Shown here: positions 44,311 through 54,633 of the stretch, piece after piece
Layout of the letters: every line of letters starts with the position of its first letter
How positions within the stretch are numbered: position 1 is the first letter of the stretch
Assembly: GCF_910592395.1 (NCBI RefSeq)
Contig: NC_088318.1
Location: 7,502,349-7,566,348 of the forward strand
Source: Lineus longissimus
Lineage: Eukaryota; Nemertea; Pilidiophora; Heteronemertea; Lineidae
Direction of reading: 5' to 3'
DNA: 64,000 bases
Notes under the pieces: model-generated
What the model saw: only the letters and a program-made list of their open reading frames with translations
The model's database searches: none
What the model was told of the DNA's origin: nothing
Position numbers and translations under genes: made by a program

Positions 44311-44370
44311 CGACCGACAAGTCGGTCGTTCTCAAATAAGGTTTTTTACCAGCGACCGACAAGTCGGTCG
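44311..44370. repeat. Two copies of an 18-bp perfect palindrome
   Basis: CGACCGACAAGTCGGTCG at 44311-44328 and again at 44353-44370, 42 bp apart, within the left end of the piggyBac-type MITE. Possible protein-binding sites. Confidence 0.85.
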
Positions 44371-44891
44371 CAAAAGAATTTGTTTCTCTCGAGCCTGGTA
44401 CGCTGAACTATTGCTTGTTTTACCGTGTTTGATGTTCGTTAGGGCCAGTTAGACCTTTGCCTGGATAGATTGCGCCTCGGTTCTGGGTTTTGGCGGCTGT
44501 ATGCTAGCTCTATACACAGTTATACACAGTGTAAGTCAAACCAATTTTACCACATGGTGGAACATTTTCAATGAGCTGATTTCTGGACTGATTGGTTATT
44601 GATCAGTAATCGATATGCACCAATCACCTGTTGATCAAACCTATCAATAATTGATTCTTTGTTCAGGAAGGAATAAAAGAAGTCATAGTTTACCAAAAAA
44701 ATCATTGTTTTATTATGAAAATAACAAAAATCAAAAAAACAATCAATCGATATTGGTAATTGATCACCAATTTACAGATACGAGCTAGCAACCAATACCA
44801 ATCGATAGCCCTATCTTTCCCCTTTCCGAAAATGTATACTTTATTGGGTCTATCTCCAAAGACTTGGTTGCTACGGATTTTACAAACAAAC

Positions 44892-45073
44892 TACAGTGTA
44901 ACCTCCCTTAGCGGACACCTCTCTATTAAGGACAACCTCTCCATTAAGGACACTAGTTTTGGTCCCAAATTTGTTGTTTCCATTCAGTTTGACCTCTCTA
45001 ATCAGGACACCTCTCTATTAAGGACAGCACTTCTCAGTCCCAAGGGTGTCCTTAATAGAGAGGCTCTACTGTA
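44892..45073. mobile_element. 178-bp pogo/Tigger-type MITE nested in the piggyBac MITE
   Basis: TA-flanked (44892-44893 and 45072-45073), with ends CAGTGTAACCTCCCTTAG and CAGTAGAGCCTCTCTATTA (inverted). The interior repeats ctctctattaaggaca. This is the common end type of pogo/Tigger elements. Confidence 0.7.
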
Positions 45074-45145
45074 TATCAAATCTTAAAAAATGCCAAAAAT
45101 ACCCTGGTATTCTGGGGACATATAGCCCTGGTACTGAAGAGGTTA

Positions 45146-45911
45146 ACGTAGGAACCGCGTAGTTAAAACAATTTTCGATTGTCCCAGGGAAACAGTCACA
45201 TTCATCCGTGGCCTGTTGAGGTAATACTTACATGCGACAGTCACAACATGACGCATGCGGAAATTTGTCCTGCTATACAGTCACAAACCGGGGAGACTAT
45301 CAAAAAGACAGAGTATATATGTTGGGATGGCCATGGATCAGCAGTTACGCTGTGTCTTGCCATCCTTGCTGAGTTGTGACACGGACACTGGCATAGTACA
45401 GTTAAAGCGTAAGACAGGTTAAATGAATGCTGGAGATTATTGCTGATAGTTTCTGCGACACAGTCATATATACCTCTAGCTTTGTTGTCTTTTGAGTTGA
45501 GGTGCTGACATGACTGACAGGAGACAGTCACAGCATAGAGTAGGACCAATATTAGTACACCCCAGAATAATTCGTTAGCACATTACTTTCCTGCTGCAAG
45601 GCGAGGCAGTCGTCAGGATCCCTAAGTAGTTTACAAAACATTGACGTTCAACATGCTGTAAATGTAGGTAAATACTAGTATCTTGTCATGTTCAGGGAAA
45701 TTGTATCTAAAGGACTTCCAAAACATGAACAATGGGTTCTATCATATTTACACACCAGGCGGGGTAGGAAACATCTGGTAATATTATTATAACAAAAGTA
45801 ACTGTTGACATAATATTTTGATGTCAGTTGCGATGTAAAAACCAATGTCGCTGTTATTGATACCATTCTGATAAGTCTAAACAACATTTCTAGACCTTAT
45901 TCAACTATAAC
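45146..45911. other. Minisatellite remainder and unassigned DNA
   Basis: Two or three further degenerate units of the 43-44 kb minisatellite (gacagtcacaacatgacgc at about 45236; gagacagtcacagcatag at about 45523). The rest is unassigned DNA up to the BEL/Pao target site. Confidence 0.5.
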
Positions 45912-45916
45912 ATATT

Positions 45917-46607
45917 TGACGTGTCCGGCCAGGATACAGAAGGAGGGAGGAGGAATATGTGGTTCTTCCATATAAAGATTTTATTCGAAACCTGGAATAA
46001 ATTATACATTTTAGAACACAGAAAAATTGCCATTTAAAACCAGTGAATAAACCATTTCCATAAACATAAAACATTGCAAATTATCACAGAATTTTAACGA
46101 ACAAAACTAAATGTATAATCCTGATGATTTTGACGCACATGGTTTCAATGCCTATTAACATGACGCTGGTGATGGAAATAACTGACTGAATCCAACTTAT
46201 CTAGCAATATATTTTGGCAACCTAGCCTGGCCATGAAACCTAATAAGTGAAATAAATGTCTGTATCACCGAAAACCTACACCAATTAACAAGTCATTTAA
46301 TGAGTGTCTAAATAGGATATAATTGAAACTTACGAATCCACATATAGTTTGTTTTTCCTGTTTTTTGATGAGATAAAATGTTTGCCCCGGACTTGGTCGC
46401 GATCCGTCCACTGTTACGCCTAGAGTTAAAATGTCTCTTGAATGGGCTAATCCCGTGACGGTGCAAAATTACAAGTCATGCGCTCGGATCACGCGACCCT
46501 TTGTCCAATGCGTAATTCGCGCCTAAAGACCTAACTTTTAACGCGGGCTTTTGATATACTGTTTAAATAATATAGTCCATTTCCGTTTCGACTTTTACAG
46601 CGAAACA
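45917..46607 (-). repeat. 3' LTR of BEL/Pao element
   Basis: 691 bp; in plus sense begins TGACGTGTCCGG and ends GCGAAACA. It is nearly identical to 52654-53344. Confidence 0.92.
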
Positions 46608-46630
46608 CTCTCCCCCGGCGATGACATAAT

Positions 46631-47225
46631 CTATTCATCTCCCCAACCCTCTGCGGGATACAAAACCACGATTTTTGTGATTGGTCGGTCATATACACTG
46701 GACGCAGTTTTTACTGTTAAGTTTCGCACGCGCCCATCCGATCCCTCATAAACTTTCACTGCCATATCTGCATTTCTGACTCAGCTGTCATCTTGCGACA
46801 GAAGACACATCGATACTTGACCGTCTTCGCCAGCCTAGTCACCCCAATAATCCAGTACTTTCTCCTTACTTTCGCCGCAGTCGCTGCTACACCAGAATGT
46901 CCATATTGATGTGCCCTGTGAACAATGAGATTTGAATACCAGTGATTGTTTGGCAAGAGAGCAGGATGTTGTGTATCATAGCTAACCATAGCCTTTCCTA
47001 CTCGTCCGCCTACCCTAATGATTCCTTCACTGTCCACAAATGGTGAAAGGCTGGCCAGCTCATGTTTTCCAAGCAACAGATGAAGCGAAGATTGTGCATG
47101 AATGAGAAGTTTTTTCTCCGCATTTTCAACTTCTTCTACTGACAATGGTCCTGAACGCGGCTGACATTTGAATTTCCACTTTGTGCAGAAGTTTTGTATG
47201 AACCGCATTATGTGCGCTGTAACTC
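46631..47225 (-). pseudogene. BEL/Pao integrase remnant with catalytic core deleted
   Basis: The N-terminal zinc-binding part is present (VHRAHQYGHSGVAATAAKV...RCVFCRKM, about 46770-46900). The frame ends at 46756, directly after SEMQIWQ. In another frame only the C-terminal end follows (DGRVRNLTVKTASSVYDRP ... YPAEGWGDE, 46631-46745). The whole DDE core is missing, so an internal deletion occurred. Upstream, the integrase N-terminus is separated from RNase H by the LINE fragment at 47228-47562. Confidence 0.8.
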
Positions 47226-47227
47226 TG

Positions 47228-47562
47228 ATTGAATGAATGAATGAATGAATTGAAAAACTTATATTGGGCGCCTTTCCGTGGTCCACCACGCTCAAGGCGC
47301 CACCCCCCCTAAATAGTCCTCAAACAAGGTAGTTTTGAGTTGCCTCTTAAATGATGTTTCTGGTAGAGCCCTGACGGAAACAGGAAGTTTGTTCCACAGG
47401 TATGGGCCACAGCATGAGAAGCTGCGGTCACCATACCTGGACTTACTTCTTTTGATTTTAAGCGCCTTGAACGTGGTGGACCTCGTACAGCCGCTTGTCG
47501 CCACCAGCAAATCTGACAGGTACATCGGACCCCCACTGCTCACTACTGTCTTGCGCGTGACT
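47228..47562 (-). mobile_element. 3' end of a non-LTR (CR1/L2-like) retrotransposon
   Basis: An 83-codon minus-strand frame contains YGDRSFSCCGPYLWNKLPVS and FKRQLKTTLFEDYL, the conserved C-terminus of CR1/L2/Jockey-group reverse transcriptases. A short 3' untranslated stretch with gcgcccaatataag and an (attc)n tail follows at about 47225-47245. It interrupts BEL/Pao pol between SSQSR and VTAHIMRF. This is a 5'-truncated LINE insertion, the usual product of target-primed reverse transcription. Confidence 0.8.
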
Positions 47563-48841
47563 GAGATGAGAATTTATTCATGTTTGCAAGTATCGGCGCG
47601 GCTACGGATACATTCATGATCATGCGAGCGGATTTTAACTCACTTTCATCCTGACAGTCAGTGTCTTCCACGGTAGGCCACTCACTTATGGGCAATTTCA
47701 AAAAAGGTGGCCAGTACTTCCAAGATTCAGCGAATCTTTCCACGGAGCACCCTCTGCTGACGTCATCGGCAATGTTCAGTTCGCTAGGACAGTGCCGCCA
47801 ACCTTTCACATCCGTCTTCATCTGGATTTCGCCAATGCGGTTGGATACGAATGTGTTAAAGGTTCTGGCTTCACTCTTTATCCATGCTAAAACTATCATA
47901 GAATCAGAAAACAGAACAGTATTTTCTACATCAAATCGCATTTCCGCAATAATGGTTTCTTTCAAACGGCTGGCCAAGACTTCTGCTTGTAATTCTAATC
48001 GCGGTATTGTGAGCGGTTTTAGCGGCGCGACCCTAGATTTTGCCATCACGAACCGAGTTTCATAGCCGTCGGAAGTTTTCCATCTTACGTACGTGACGCA
48101 GCCGAATCCGTTCTCAGACGCGTCACCGAAGATGACTAATATTGGTTGACATTCAGACTCGGGTGGGGTTAGGCATCGTTCGATTTTGTATGCTTTTAGC
48201 CTCTGCAAGTCTTTAAACCACGTTGCCCATTTTTGTTTTACAGGCTCAGGGAGGTCTTCATCCCATTGATATTTCTCCTTCCACAACTCTTGTAACCAGA
48301 TCTTTGCAGTCAAGATGACTGGAGCGGCGATGCCTATCACGTCAAAAACTCCCACTAGGGCACTGAGTACCATCCGCTTTGTCAGCTTGTCAGGGATTTT
48401 CATCGATTGGCCTTCTTCCATTGCTAACCATTTTGGTGGCTTCACCGCGATTGCAATTTCATCAGTTTTCCGAACCCAAACTGCTCCTAGAACCTTTTCA
48501 TTTGGAAGCTCTGATTTGGTTTCCTCTCCGTGTGTCGGGATATTAGAGATCCATTCTTTGATTTTGAAATGTCCACTCTTGAGTATCTTGTCAACCTCAC
48601 CCGCCCGTTTTGTTGCGGTTTTGGTATCCTTCAGTGAATCGCAGATGTCGTCCATGTACCGGCAATTCTTGATGGTTGTGACCGCCTCAGGTAGTAGATC
48701 TTCGAATTCCTCCGCCGTTAGGTCCATCGCAGTATTCGCAATCGCTGGCGAAGATATATCTCCGAACGTCAGCACTTGCTTCACGTATATATCGGGGGGC
48801 CGATTTTCATAGTTTCTCCACAGAAATCGATGTGTGTGCAT
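47563..48841 (-). pseudogene. pol: BEL/Pao RT (C-terminal part) and RNase H
   Basis: Contains the RT catalytic box CRYMDDICDS, LGAVWVRKTDEI, the Pao-specific connecting region (VLSALVGVFDVIGIAAPVIL) and RNase H (ILVIFGDASENGFGCVTYV, PRLELQAEVLASRL, LFSDSMIVLAWI). Its 5' end joins the preceding RT part through a frameshift near 48840, and the LINE fragment cuts its 3' end. Confidence 0.9.
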
Positions 48842-49079
48842 CTCGGATTGGATCCACTAATATCTGGTGATACATCTTGGAAACATCTCCCATAATGGCC
48901 ACTGGGTTTTCGCGGAATCTTGTCAAAACTCCAACCAGGTTGTTCAGTAGATCAGGGCCTTTCCGTAGATATCTGTTCAAGATGTGTCCCTGGAAGCTGG
49001 CGGCAGAATTGAAGACCAGGCGGCATGGAGTTGATTTCTTCTCTGGACGATACACAGCATGGTGGCTTATATAATGCAC
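48807..49079 (-). pseudogene. BEL/Pao RT, fingers/palm part
   Basis: Reads HYISHHAVYRPEKKSTPCR, LVFNSAASFQGHILN and GDVSKMYHQILVDPIRD, the conserved first RT blocks including the first catalytic aspartate. It is frameshifted relative to both neighbours (near 49124 and 48840). Confidence 0.88.
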
Positions 49080-49096
49080 GGGACCCTTGTGGCTTT

Positions 49097-49600
49097 CTAT
49101 CTCATCCTGGTATAATTTCTGGCTGAACCCTGTGCCACAAGATCATTTATCTGGTCGTCGTACATCTTTGCGTAGTCCGCATTTTTTTCCAACCGTTTCT
49201 CCGTGCTGATCAGTTTTGCCTTCACTTGATAGTAATTATCTGGCAGCTCAGCAGGATCACGCAGCCACGGTAGTGGTATCACCCATCTGTTTCCCTCCTT
49301 TTTCGCACTGTCCCTGATCATCTGTGCCTCCTCTCTCTCCACTAGATTCAGCTTCTTTTCCAGGTACGTCTGTTTGATACAGCAAGGATTTACTGCCACT
49401 CCCATTTGTTCAGTAGCCCAGAAAGCGGTAATGTCAACCGGTTCCAACAGAGAGACATGATACTCGCTCTATGTCATTTCAGAATTGAGGGATGCGGCGC
49501 CAAACACAACAGGACCAAGAATAGAATTCCGAATAGCGAACCGCTCATTTACGTGCGTGGTCCCGCCATGAAACTTCGCATGGTCAATGCCGATCAGAAT
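49097..49600 (-). pseudogene. BEL/Pao protease C-terminus and RT N-terminal extension
   Basis: 49450-49600 in other frames resembles the protease-RT linker (VDILIGIDHAKFHGGTTHV, ILGPVVFGAASLNSEM). 49097-49447 has WVIPLPWLRDPAELPDNYYQ and KRLEKNADYAKMYDDQIND, the lead-in to BEL/Pao RT. A frameshift lies near 49124, after AQGSARN. Confidence 0.75.
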
Positions 49601-49757
49601 ATCAACGGGTCCTGAACCTCTATTTAGTGCGGCGAATTACTTTGATGTTGAAGCGTGAATTTCCATTGACGGATTGCACCTGCATATTGTACACCTTGCT
49701 TTCTAATAATTCTTCTTGGCCACCTACTTTGCTTATATTCAGTGTTCTCGCCAGGCC

Positions 49758-49789
49758 ATTTAAACGGGGCGCTGGCGCCCCGTTTAAAT
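49758..49789. repeat. 32-nt perfect hairpin at the MITE left end
   Basis: ATTTAAACGGGGCGC, a 2-nt loop TG, then its exact complement. It lies 18 bp inside the TIR. Confidence 0.9.
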
Positions 49790-50339
49790 TTGAGCGGTGA
49801 AAATGTGCCCCGTCTAAAATTAGCCCGCCCTGTTAAATTTGCAGCCGCCCTCTTTAAATTCACCTCCGCCATGCTTAAATCCAAGCCAATAGTTACACAA
49901 ACACAGCCGTAAATATCGCATATAAACATTCCGCCGTCACTCAACGATCATTATCCCACCGCAAAACGACTGCCAGCCATCTCAATTACCCGGTACAGCA
50001 GTGGGGCCTACTACCATTACTATCCACGTGTTCCGGCAGACGACGGTCGGCCAATAACAATCACCCGTAGCCTTGGCAACGAGGTCAAGGGAGTAGACAA
50101 AAGTGCACCTGTACGATCGGCTAGCGGCAGAGCGGGGCGGTTGTTTTTAATAATGTCAAAAGAGTGCTTGCAGGTGTGCCGCAGGTGGATGATAATAGCT
50201 GTCGGCGTAAAATCAGCAGTCTCTTTCAATTGATATACAGGGTACAACGGGATCAAACGAGAAGAAGGCCTCTACAAATTTTTGATAAAGTAAACATTGT
50301 ACATGTATAGAACCTGTCATCATGAAGAAGCACATGGCT

Positions 50340-50398
50340 TGCGCAGTTGGTTACTGCGCATCCGCGGGCTGCGGGATGCGCAGTTGGCTACTGCGCAT
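50340..50398. repeat. Two direct copies of a hairpin in the MITE centre
   Basis: TGCGCAGT-TGGTT-ACTGCGCA (50340-50360) and TGCGCAGT-TGGCT-ACTGCGCA (within 50376-50398), 8-bp stems with 5-nt loops, separated by a GC-rich linker. Confidence 0.8.
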
Positions 50399-50984
50399 CT
50401 ATATTTGGCGCCGCTATCTGGTTACAAAATACCATGTGCTTTGACGATGTCGGGGTCCGGGGAGCAAGCGGGGAGGGCAAGGCCAAGGGGGATCAAAAAC
50501 TTTTTTTGGAACCAGTGACTTTTTTATTCGTACAACTTCACTTTTTTATCGTATAAACTGTCTTCAGGTGGTTATTTTATGTTGAGTGCCCGTACAAACA
50601 CAACTTTTTATCTTTCCGTATAATATAGTGTACCCGACCGTACAGCGGTGCACAAACATCGGAAAATACGGTTGAAACGTACAAGTAAACAGCCCTGCGC
50701 ATGTAACGGTTTGAATACTAGTATTTACGTGGATACCCCGCCATGCGTCTCTCCCGCCGACCGACGTGACGCCACAAATTGCCGTGAAGCAAAATGTTTT
50801 GCCTACGATACTAACGCTGCAATGTCGTTTTATATCATCAGAATTAGGCCTGAAATTGCACCTCAGAGCATCTAGGTTTCAACATTTTTCAGGGGGAGGG
50901 CCCCCGGACCCCCCGCCAAAAATGCGCCTGCGGCGCATATAGGAGCTGGCCTTTGATTGAAATCCTGGCGAGAACACTGATATT

Positions 50985-51341
50985 GATGACAATGTCTTTG
51001 CCTGGCAAACCCAAGTCCCTAGCGTATTCGGCCCGAATCAATGACAGTTGCGACCCACTATCAAACAACAGCGTGCCAGCTTTGGTGGCTTGAGTTTCAG
51101 AGTTTATGCCAATTAATGAAATGACAGGTAACATGTTCGCACTACAGGAGAGAACTGAAGTGTTGCTGGCAACGCGGTCAAATGGAGCCCCGAGTAAGAG
51201 TGGATGATGACTAAATGGACAAATTTTGCCATCGGTGACGATTTCACGTTTTCTAACGCGACATGGCCCACGGTGTATGCGCAGACAAAAGTAGCATGCT
51301 TTCACTTTCCTAACTTCAGTTAACCTAGTTTCCAAATTCAT
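50985..51341 (-). pseudogene. BEL/Pao zinc knuckle and aspartic protease (interrupted)
   Basis: CYFCLRIHRGPCRVR resembles the CX2CX4HX4C knuckle upstream of BEL/Pao proteases. The active site is LFDSGSQLSLI (about 51040-51070), as in the DUF1758 family. The frame runs into the hAT-like MITE at 50984 and continues beyond it at 49734 with SKVGGQEELLESKVY. Confidence 0.85.
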
Positions 51342-51435
51342 GGCTTTGAACTTTGTGCACTCATGAGGTTTATGTTGATGTTTACGAACCCAACAATTGG
51401 GACTATAATTGGAACCACTGTAACTTTAACTAGAC

Positions 51436-52404
51436 CTATTGTCTGATTCTGGTTGTGCAGTCACAGTCTTCATGCTTCACATGACCAGATTTTGAACTAC
51501 GAATGTCCGCGCCGGCAATCTGCCGGACCCAAATTTCACCTTTCATCCAATCAAGTAAAGTGTCAATAGAAGGTTGAATGTTCTTAGTCTGCTGGTGCGG
51601 AGCCCATTTCAGTCTGTCGTTAAATTGCATTTTCTTTTCAATCAGGCCTATGGTAGTAGAATTGTTCAAATCAGCTGGGCGTTTCAATTCACTGAGCGCA
51701 TTGTAAATTTTCTTGATCAAATGATGCAACTCAATAAGCTGGGCAAGATCGTTTTCCTGGACTGTTTTGAAACGGTTGAGTGTGCCAATCAAAACATCTG
51801 ACGCCAAACGGGGATTCCCATATTTACTGTCAAGAGCATCCCAAGCCGAATCGTAATCTTTCTCACCATGAATCCAATCAGTTGGTTTTTGACCAAGACA
51901 TGTTTTCAATATATACAAAGCTTCTTCATGGGAATAACGACCTTCAACTAGGAACTTGAAATCACGTTTGAAATCAAAATACTCTATAATATTTTCCGAG
52001 AACTTGGGCAAAGGGGCTTTCTCAGTTCTGATCTGCAATGTCTTTAGCGTTTTACTGGAACCTGGAGCGGCACTTGGGTCTGATTTCAACACGTAAGTTG
52101 CAGGCGGTGGGTCTTTAAATAAAGACTTGTAATCGTTTATACAGATTGTTAGTTTATCACAACCCTCCGTGATTGGCTCAATCCACGCAAACTCTTCATC
52201 AATTTTATCAGAGTCTACAAGCATCAGGTATTCTTGATGGCATTTGAGGACTTCCTCTGATGCCCCTTTGAACTTACCCTCTGCTTCCTCCAGTTCCGGT
52301 ATTGGCCGTTCTTCTCCCATAATGAATTTTACAGAGTTCTGAATCCGGGTGAGCATTCCTTTTGCCACACTGCGCGCTTTTTTGGCCTTTTCTAAATCCG
52401 CCAT
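51436..52404 (-). CDS. gag: BEL/Pao gag (DUF1759-type)
   Basis: A 322-residue frame starting MADLEKAKKARSVAKGML. The N-terminal part is helical. The DUF1759-like region shows KAPLPKFSENIIEYFDFKRD, FLVEGRYSHEEALYILKTCL and WDALDSKYGNPR. It stops at 51436 after HVKHEDCDCTTRIRQ. A 94-bp gap with a frame change separates it from the zinc-knuckle/protease frame, so the original gag-pol continuity is broken. The 5' LTR lies about 250 bp upstream. Confidence 0.88.
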   Translation of the reverse strand: MADLEKAKKARSVAKGMLTRIQNSVKFIMGEERPIPELEEAEGKFKGASEEVLKCHQEYLMLVDSDKIDEEFAWIEPITEGCDKLTICINDYKSLFKDPPPATYVLKSDPSAAPGSSKTLKTLQIRTEKAPLPKFSENIIEYFDFKRDFKFLVEGRYSHEEALYILKTCLGQKPTDWIHGEKDYDSAWDALDSKYGNPRLASDVLIGTLNRFKTVQENDLAQLIELHHLIKKIYNALSELKRPADLNNSTTIGLIEKKMQFNDRLKWAPHQQTKNIQPSIDTLLDWMKGEIWVRQIAGADIRSSKSGHVKHEDCDCTTRIRQ

Positions 52405-52653
52405 TTTTAATCAACGTTACGAGTCGGAACCGAATAGAATAGTATTCCACAATCCTCTGAACAGAATAAGTCGTGGTGGTTCATGTAATGCCGTTGATTT
52501 CGGATTTCCAGAGATGTCTTTTGTCGTCGTTGAATTCGGTTGGTTTCGGCCGAGTTCCGTTTCGTATTCATGCGTTCGTCCGGGGCGTTTCGTTCCAGTC
52601 GTTCTCTCAGTTTCGTGTTCTGGGTCGTCTTTGCCGATGGTCGTTTCGAATGG

Positions 52654-53344
52654 TGACGTGTCCGGCCAGGACACTGAAGGACGGAGGAGGAATATGTGGT
52701 TCTTCGATATAAAGATTTTATTCGAAGCCTGGAATAAATTATACATTTTAGTACACAGAAAAATTGCCATTTAAAACCAGTGAATAAACCATTTCCATAA
52801 ACATAAAACATTGCAAATTATCACAGAATTTTAACGAACAAAACTAAATGTATAATCCTGATGATTTTGACGCACATGGTTTCAATGCCTATTAACATGA
52901 CGCTGGTGATAGAAATAACTGACTGAATCCAACTTATCTAGCAATATATTTTGGCAACCTAGCCTGGCCATGAAACCTAATAAGTGAAATAAATGTCTGT
53001 ATCACCGAAAACCTACACCAATTAACAAGTGATTTAATGAGTGTCTAAATAGGATATAATTGAAACTTACGAATCCACATATAGTTTGTTTTTCCTGTTT
53101 TTTCATAAGATAAAATGTTTGCCCCGGACTTGGTCGCGATCCGTCCACTGTTACGCCTTAAGTTAAAATGTCTCTTGAATGGGCTAATCCCGTGACAGTG
53201 CAAAATTACAAGTCATGCGCTCGGATCACGCGACCCTTTGTCCAATGCGTAATTCGCGCCTAAAGACCTAACTTTTAACGCGGGCTTTTGATATACTGTT
53301 TAAATATTATAGTCCATTTCCGTTTCGACTTTTACAGCTAAACA
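52654..53344 (-). repeat. 5' LTR of BEL/Pao element
   Basis: 691 bp, in element sense TGTTTAGCTGTAAAAG...GGACACGTCA. It is near-identical to 45917-46607 and is followed on its right by the target duplication ATATT. Confidence 0.92.
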
Positions 53345-53349
53345 ATATT

Positions 53350-53848
53350 AACATCAATAAAATGATGTCATGATAGGCGGGCTCTGTCAAATTAGTCAGA
53401 ATGAATTTGTGTTTGATTAGACTATACCATGTTGAGAACTCACTGCGTTCAATATCTATTTAGTTTTTCATGGAGGGGGGGGGGGGGGGGGACACCCACC
53501 CATTGAAAGGAGTGACTTAGCTTTATGCATTTCAAATATAATGAAAAGGCAGTATCTTAAAGTCGAGCTGAATATAACTATGTACATTATTGTTCTTTTT
53601 TGAGTGGTTTTGCAGTTGTCTGAACTCGGCCTACGAGCAATAGTTTTTTTCAACAATTTATTTTACAAAACCAAAACGGTACTTCGCTCTAGCAGAAACG
53701 AGTAATTGTGAAGGTCGCGTTCAAAAATGTGACATCAAATCCGGTAGCTTAAATTAAATGAAAGTGTATTGAATATCAACAGGGTTAGTTTTAGGAACAT
53801 TATCGTTAGGATAATCAACTTTCATACTCGGCCATACAGCCCTAAATG
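53350..53848. other. Unassigned DNA between BEL/Pao and DIRS elements
   Basis: Non-coding, with a run of about 18 G at 53474. Confidence 0.5.
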
Positions 53849-54055
53849 CCCATTTCCTTACAAGAAATTGCCATTTTGTTAGTTCATACTTACCTATGGA
53901 ACACTTTTGCATGTTACTCCATTTGGGCTCAAACACAAGAGTATCCCTTTAATTTTCTAAAGGGAGAACTGAGTTAACAGCTCGGCCGCCAGGCGGCGCC
54001 CTGACCGATCCAGCGAGATCGCGCCGATCTCATGCCGCCATATTCAGTCTTACTC
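53849..54055. repeat. Left inverted terminal repeat of DIRS element
   Basis: Shares aacacttttgcatgttactc, ctcaaacacaagagtatccc, gttaacagctcggccgcc and gatctcatgccgccatattc in inverse orientation with 59738-59924. The first 55 bp (cccatttccttacaag...) differ from the right ITR end and are instead copied in the internal complementary region. Confidence 0.88.
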
Positions 54056-54105
54056 TTGAGCGTTAACAAAGAGTATGTCCCGTTTGTGGGGACGGCGGGA
54101 GGGCC

Positions 54106-54203
54106 GTGTTCCATAGGTAAGTATGAACTAACAAAATGGCCATTTCTTGTAAGGAAATGGGCATTTTGTGTCATTGAAACTTACCTATGGAACACTTTTG
54201 CAT
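54106..54203. repeat. DIRS internal complementary region (circle-junction template)
   Basis: 54106-54160 is the inverse complement of the left end of the element (53849-53903). 54161-54203 is the inverse complement of the last 43 bp of the right end (59882-59924, in the opposite sense). The two parts meet at aaatggg|cattttg, so the region is a template of the joined ends. This is what the DIRS replication model requires. Confidence 0.85.
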
Positions 54204-54633
54204 CGAATCCCAGCAACCTATTGGAGGTGGGAATCGAGGACTTACCTCAGGCTGAGCTGTTGTTCCATCAAGGAGGCACCACCGGCATAGTAGCTAAGGA
54301 GGACTGCCAGGGGAAAGAAATGGGGAGAACCGGGGGTCGGTATTTTGATCTCGGTATTACAATCGTATTTATAGAGAGTAATAGACCCATTCTCCGGAAA
54401 GCGCTAGAATTGCATAATAAAAACCATCTTCTTTCCGGCAACAGAGCTTAGAGCAAGTAAGGCATGTTCAAGGGTGTAGAATGAGTTATTGCCAAACAAC
54501 AATAAGAAATTGCGTCCTTTCCAGTCTACTAGGGGTTGCCCGGATTGTTGAAGATAGGGCATATCAAAATATGGCGCAAGATGCGCGTTTGATTCTTCAA
54601 TCGGGCTCCCCCCCTCTTTTGATCTAGCCAGGA

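Larger units (their letters stand above)
44291..45145. mobile_element. About 850-bp piggyBac-type MITE
   Basis: TTAA borders at about 44292 and 45142 flank inverted ends CCTCTTAAGTACC and GGTACTGAAGAGG (one mismatch). TTAA duplication with a CCY-starting TIR is characteristic of piggyBac elements. The left subterminal part has two copies of the perfect palindrome CGACCGACAAGTCGGTCG. No transposase is present. It is inserted in the minisatellite. Confidence 0.7.
49735..50984. mobile_element. 1,240-bp hAT-like MITE in the BEL/Pao protease
   Basis: The element spans 49740-50979, with ATATT at 49735-49739 and 50980-50984. TIRs begin CAGTGTTCTCGCCAGG. CAGTG-type ends are usual in hAT, but the duplication is 5 bp rather than 8, as in hAT5-type families. 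Subterminal parts have perfect hairpins (49758-49789 and 50920-50936) and a row of CGCCC/TTTAAA motifs. No transposase. The empty site restores the protease frame (VINI before, SKVGG after). Confidence 0.82.
45912..53349 (-). mobile_element. Full-length BEL/Pao LTR retrotransposon
   Basis: The element spans 45917-53344 on the minus strand, flanked by ATATT (45912-45916 and 53345-53349). LTRs of 691 bp lie at 45917-46607 and 52654-53344 and differ at roughly 15-20 positions. A polypurine tract (CGCCGGGGGAGAG in minus sense, 46608-46620) abuts the 3' LTR. gag, protease, RT, RNase H and integrase parts follow in BEL/Pao order. Several lesions make the copy defective. Confidence 0.93.

Noticed and set aside
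44291-45145. The palindromes as a bacterial-type operator or attachment site
   Set aside because: They lie inside a TTAA-flanked MITE in animal DNA; a transposon function is more likely.
52407-52811. Overlapping open frames in and near the BEL/Pao 5' LTR
   Set aside because: They fall in the LTR and leader region and have no conserved domain.
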